A program made the translations under genes and the position numbers. Below the pieces are notes generated by a model. That model saw only the letters and a program-made list of their open reading frames with translations, was not told the origin of the DNA and did not search any database. From IMG/VR virus record IMGVR_UViG_3300029983_000007, positions 62,001 through 126,000 of that record: a DNA stretch of 64,000 nucleotides. One strand, written 5' to 3'. The DNA comes from a virus. Below are positions 61,313-64,000 of the stretch, piece by piece (positions within the stretch are counted from its first letter, which is position 1; the number at the start of each line of letters is the position of its first letter).

Positions 61313-63775
61313 TTAAATTTCATATTGTATTTCCAATATTTTATTTCTTTCATAAAATACTATTAGCAATTTGTTTGTATCTTCAAATAATTTTATTTTC
61401 GGAATACACCAACTTACACTATTTTTATTTAAAGATATTTCAGATATTGTGTAATATGTTTTATTAGTATTTAAATCTTTAATGTCAATATTTAATGACT
61501 GCAAATCATCACCATTATAATATATCATCAATTTATTTTCATTTCTATCATAACTTATTTTTATGTTATTTTTATCTAAATTGTAATCAATTATATATTT
61601 TTTAAAATCAAATAATTTAGGATTTTCTACCAATTTTGATTCAATTATTCTATCAGTTATCATTTCAGGAGTTATGTTAATAGAACATTCAAATTGTTTA
61701 TCTGTATCTTTATGCATAGGACACCAATTCCAATCACCTGGATCAAATTTATGAGTATTAAAACATCCATTACAAACATTAAAATTGTGTATATTTATGT
61801 TATTAGTTTTAAACTCACAAAAAGGATTAGAAAAACCTGACATCATTACTACTTTTTTACCTACAGCCCATGCCAACCAACTCAATCCTGAACCAATTCC
61901 AATATAGAATTCACACCATTTTAATTGATTTATTCTGTGCTCAATAGGAAAATCACCAGTGTTATCTATAATATTTTTTAGATTTGTTGATTGCTTACTT
62001 ATTGTCATAACTTTATACCCTTGCGTATTAAGCCAATCAACTAAAATTTGCCATCCTTTATTACTATCTTTACAAGGATAATGCCAATGTTTAGAGTTCG
62101 CAGTTGAGAATTGCCCAATACAAATATATTTTTCTTTAATTGGTCTAACGCCTTCAGGAATTTCAATCTTTGGTATTATTTCTTCATATTCTAATCCAAG
62201 AATATCACTTGCTGTTTTTTGTAATGGTATGGTTTTATAATCAATCGGATTTTTATTACTATCAAATGGTGAATACCATCCAATTTTATATTTAGCATAT
62301 AAATTTTCTGTGTTTGCTTTTCCTGGATCAACAAATGTTATTTCTGGGTATTGTTTTATAAACCAACTATTCCAAAATGTTGAGCACTGAATATTACAAT
62401 TATGTTTTTTTCTAAATTCTTCTACATATGGAAACCATGCTAATGTATCTCCAATTGATTTACTTTCTATTGTTATTAAAACATTTCTATTTGTTAAATC
62501 AAAATCATGTGTAATTAATTCGTTATTATGAAATATATTAATTTTATACTCCTTATAACATTCATTATTTGTACGACACCAATTATTGTTATTTAATGTT
62601 TTTTTGTATATAATTTCTTTTGTATTTTTATCTATTATTTCAACATCAAACTCAGATTTTACATCTCCAAGAATTTCTACATTTGCACCGTTAATAAAAC
62701 TAATATTATAATCATATTGTGGTTCTATTAATTTTTGAATTGTTTTATTAAGATTAAGTGTGTCATTATATTCTGTTGTTAATCTTGATTCAAATGTTAC
62801 ATTATTATCTATTCTTTTAATATTAAAATTATCCAAAATTCTTTTAGAATCTTTATCAACATTCATTGTTAAATATTTAATATTTTTGCATGAATCATAA
62901 GTATCTAAATATGTATTAAGATTATTTAAATAAATAGGCATATTATATGATGTTGCTTCTTTAACAGCTAACGGGTTCAACTCTAATATAGAAGAATGAA
63001 TTAACAAATCAGATGCTTGGTAAAATGTATCAACGTCACTTCTTTCTCCATGTATTATACAATTAATTGGTTTATTATTTAACAAAGGTTTCCAATAATC
63101 TTCAAAATTTTCTGCTTGATTACCAACAAAGTGAAATTGTATTTTATAGTCTTTTAATTTTTCAGCTATTTCAAATACATATCCTTGATTTTTTCCTTTT
63201 GTGAATAACCCAACATTTAAAACATGAAAATACTCAGAATCAAATTTTAATTCGTCAATAGCTAATCCTTTATTTGCTATTAATTTTTCAGATGGATATT
63301 CAATAATAGAAGATGGAATATTGAATTTGTTATATTGTAGTTGTGAATATTTTGATACAAATAAAAATTTATCTGGGAAATATTTTTTTTTGCTAATATC
63401 AAAAGTTGAAGTATGAGTAGTTTCTATTATTTTATATGGTCTGTCATTTCTATATAACCAATTTATATGCTCATTTCTCATTCCAAAAATAAATATTTCT
63501 GGTATTTCTTCCATATGAATAATATCAGGATTGATATTATTAATTATATCTTCAAACAAATCACGCTTTGTTTCATTTTCATTATCTCCAAGCGAAATGA
63601 ATTTATCTCCTAATAACTCAATAAGTCTATTCCTCTGCACAACAAAACTCCAAGAAATTTGTCTATATTCAATAAGATATACATCATTTGTTTTTATTAA
63701 ATATTCTACTCTTTTAAGAGCTACCATCGGAAGTCCTCCTGTAGATCCGTGAGGAATTATTATAAGTATTTTCAT
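61313..63775 (-). CDS. two-domain glycosyltransferase: GT4-like plus TibC-type heptosyltransferase
   Basis: 820 residues. Residues 1-350 form a GT-B (GT4-like) enzyme: HGSTGGLPMVALKRVEY, ETTHTS, FVSKYSQ, LFTKGKNQGYVFEIAEKL and SSILELNPLAVKEA. After a linker, residues about 425-740 match bacterial autotransporter heptosyltransferases (TibC type): RNVLITIESKSIGDTLAWFP, PLQKTASDILGLE, GQFSTANSKHW, GSGLSWLAWAVGKKV, and cysteines CNGC...C...C for an iron site. TibC adds heptose to serines of secreted adhesins. Here the likely target is the virus's own fibre. The fusion is unusual. Confidence 0.85.
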   Translation of the reverse strand: MKILIIIPHGSTGGLPMVALKRVEYLIKTNDVYLIEYRQISWSFVVQRNRLIELLGDKFISLGDNENETKRDLFEDIINNINPDIIHMEEIPEIFIFGMRNEHINWLYRNDRPYKIIETTHTSTFDISKKKYFPDKFLFVSKYSQLQYNKFNIPSSIIEYPSEKLIANKGLAIDELKFDSEYFHVLNVGLFTKGKNQGYVFEIAEKLKDYKIQFHFVGNQAENFEDYWKPLLNNKPINCIIHGERSDVDTFYQASDLLIHSSILELNPLAVKEATSYNMPIYLNNLNTYLDTYDSCKNIKYLTMNVDKDSKRILDNFNIKRIDNNVTFESRLTTEYNDTLNLNKTIQKLIEPQYDYNISFINGANVEILGDVKSEFDVEIIDKNTKEIIYKKTLNNNNWCRTNNECYKEYKINIFHNNELITHDFDLTNRNVLITIESKSIGDTLAWFPYVEEFRKKHNCNIQCSTFWNSWFIKQYPEITFVDPGKANTENLYAKYKIGWYSPFDSNKNPIDYKTIPLQKTASDILGLEYEEIIPKIEIPEGVRPIKEKYICIGQFSTANSKHWHYPCKDSNKGWQILVDWLNTQGYKVMTISKQSTNLKNIIDNTGDFPIEHRINQLKWCEFYIGIGSGLSWLAWAVGKKVVMMSGFSNPFCEFKTNNINIHNFNVCNGCFNTHKFDPGDWNWCPMHKDTDKQFECSINITPEMITDRIIESKLVENPKLFDFKKYIIDYNLDKNNIKISYDRNENKLMIYYNGDDLQSLNIDIKDLNTNKTYYTISEISLNKNSVSWCIPKIKLFEDTNKLLIVFYERNKILEIQYEI

Positions 63776-63833
63776 TGTACATTATTTATTTTTAATTTTT
63801 ATTCTAACTTTTATGATAAGTTTATAATTTTAA

Positions 63834-63872
63834 TAAAAAAAGCATCATTGACAAATCAATGATGCTTTTTTT
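63834..63872. terminator. terminator
   Basis: AAAAAGCATCATTGA/TCAATGATGCTTTTT, after the stop of the leftward gene at 63887. Confidence 0.85.
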
Positions 63873-63886
63873 AAAAATTTAATATA

Positions 63887-64000
63887 TTAATCAATTGAAA
63901 CGTTATTAACAGGCTTGTATTTGTTAATTAATGTTTCTCTATTACTAAATCCTCTGCTTCTTGGACTCATGATAACAATAGGAGAACTTTGAGCAGCTTT
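63887..64000 (-). CDS. hypothetical protein, C-terminal 37 aa (cut by window edge)
   Basis: Leftward frame open to the right window edge, ending KAAQSSPIVIMSPRSRGFSN and then RETLINKYKPVNNVSID. It ends 15 bases before a terminator. Too little is present to identify it. Confidence 0.7.
   Translation of the reverse strand, partial: KAAQSSPIVIMSPRSRGFSNRETLINKYKPVNNVSID

Overview
The window is very AT-rich, densely packed with small genes, and organised like the genome of a large tailed virus (T4-like or 'huge' myovirus type). Supporting genes are a gp43-like family B DNA polymerase part, PhoH, DHFR, an N6/N4 DNA methyltransferase, long tail-fibre proteins, mobile endonucleases of several families, a probable tRNA and many small unknown proteins. 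The host is probably a member of the Bacteroidota. Ten short regulatory sites fit the Bacteroidota promoter TTG-N18-20-TAnnTTTG or its -7 half, plus one upstream of a decayed gene, and most genes lack a Shine-Dalgarno sequence. Both window ends cut through genes.

Layout. (1) 1-5.1 kb: a cluster of seven proteins that share the start MKIRxGFVSNSSSSSF but little else, interleaved with an IMP dehydrogenase gene split in two by a split intein, with a leftover homing-endonuclease tail in the break. (2) 5.1-13.9 kb: a minimal HisRS-like protein, many small unknown genes, a frameshifted acetyltransferase, two divergent ribbon-helix-helix (RHH) regulators, an HNH endonuclease and a radical SAM/SPASM enzyme. 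(3) 14.2-29.4 kb: a secreted glucosaminidase (lysis candidate), many small leftward genes including paralogue pairs, a full-length DnaK, and an RNA ligase gene rtcB interrupted by a group I intron that carries a LAGLIDADG endonuclease. (4) 29.6-32.8 kb: a rightward operon ending in a DNA methyltransferase. (5) 32.9-47.7 kb: small proteins with N-termini like the T4 capsid-targeting sequence, an ankyrin protein, a DHH phosphoesterase, DHFR, PIN-PhoH and a cation diffusion facilitator. (6) 48-64 kb: probable tRNA-Gly, an RHH plus PD-(D/E)XK endonuclease cassette, the N-terminal half of a split DNA polymerase, a collagen-like fibre, a TIG-repeat fibre, and four glycosyltransferases, including an ABO-like GT6 enzyme and a GT4-heptosyltransferase fusion.

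Working together. The left part looks like early or accessory metabolism and host-takeover genes read from host-type promoters. From about 33.8 kb rightward a different box, TTAATATATA, recurs in front of structural-looking genes and may be a virus-specific late promoter. The fibres and glycosyltransferases lie together and may form a fibre-decoration module. Six mobile or remnant endonucleases of about five families explain most gene interruptions: intein-split guaB, intron-split rtcB and perhaps the split polymerase. Recurrent terminal peptides (N-terminal SNSSSSSF, C-terminal R-x-x-KLxKLNKI, N-terminal MKxxKFxE) on otherwise unrelated proteins are the main unexplained signal.
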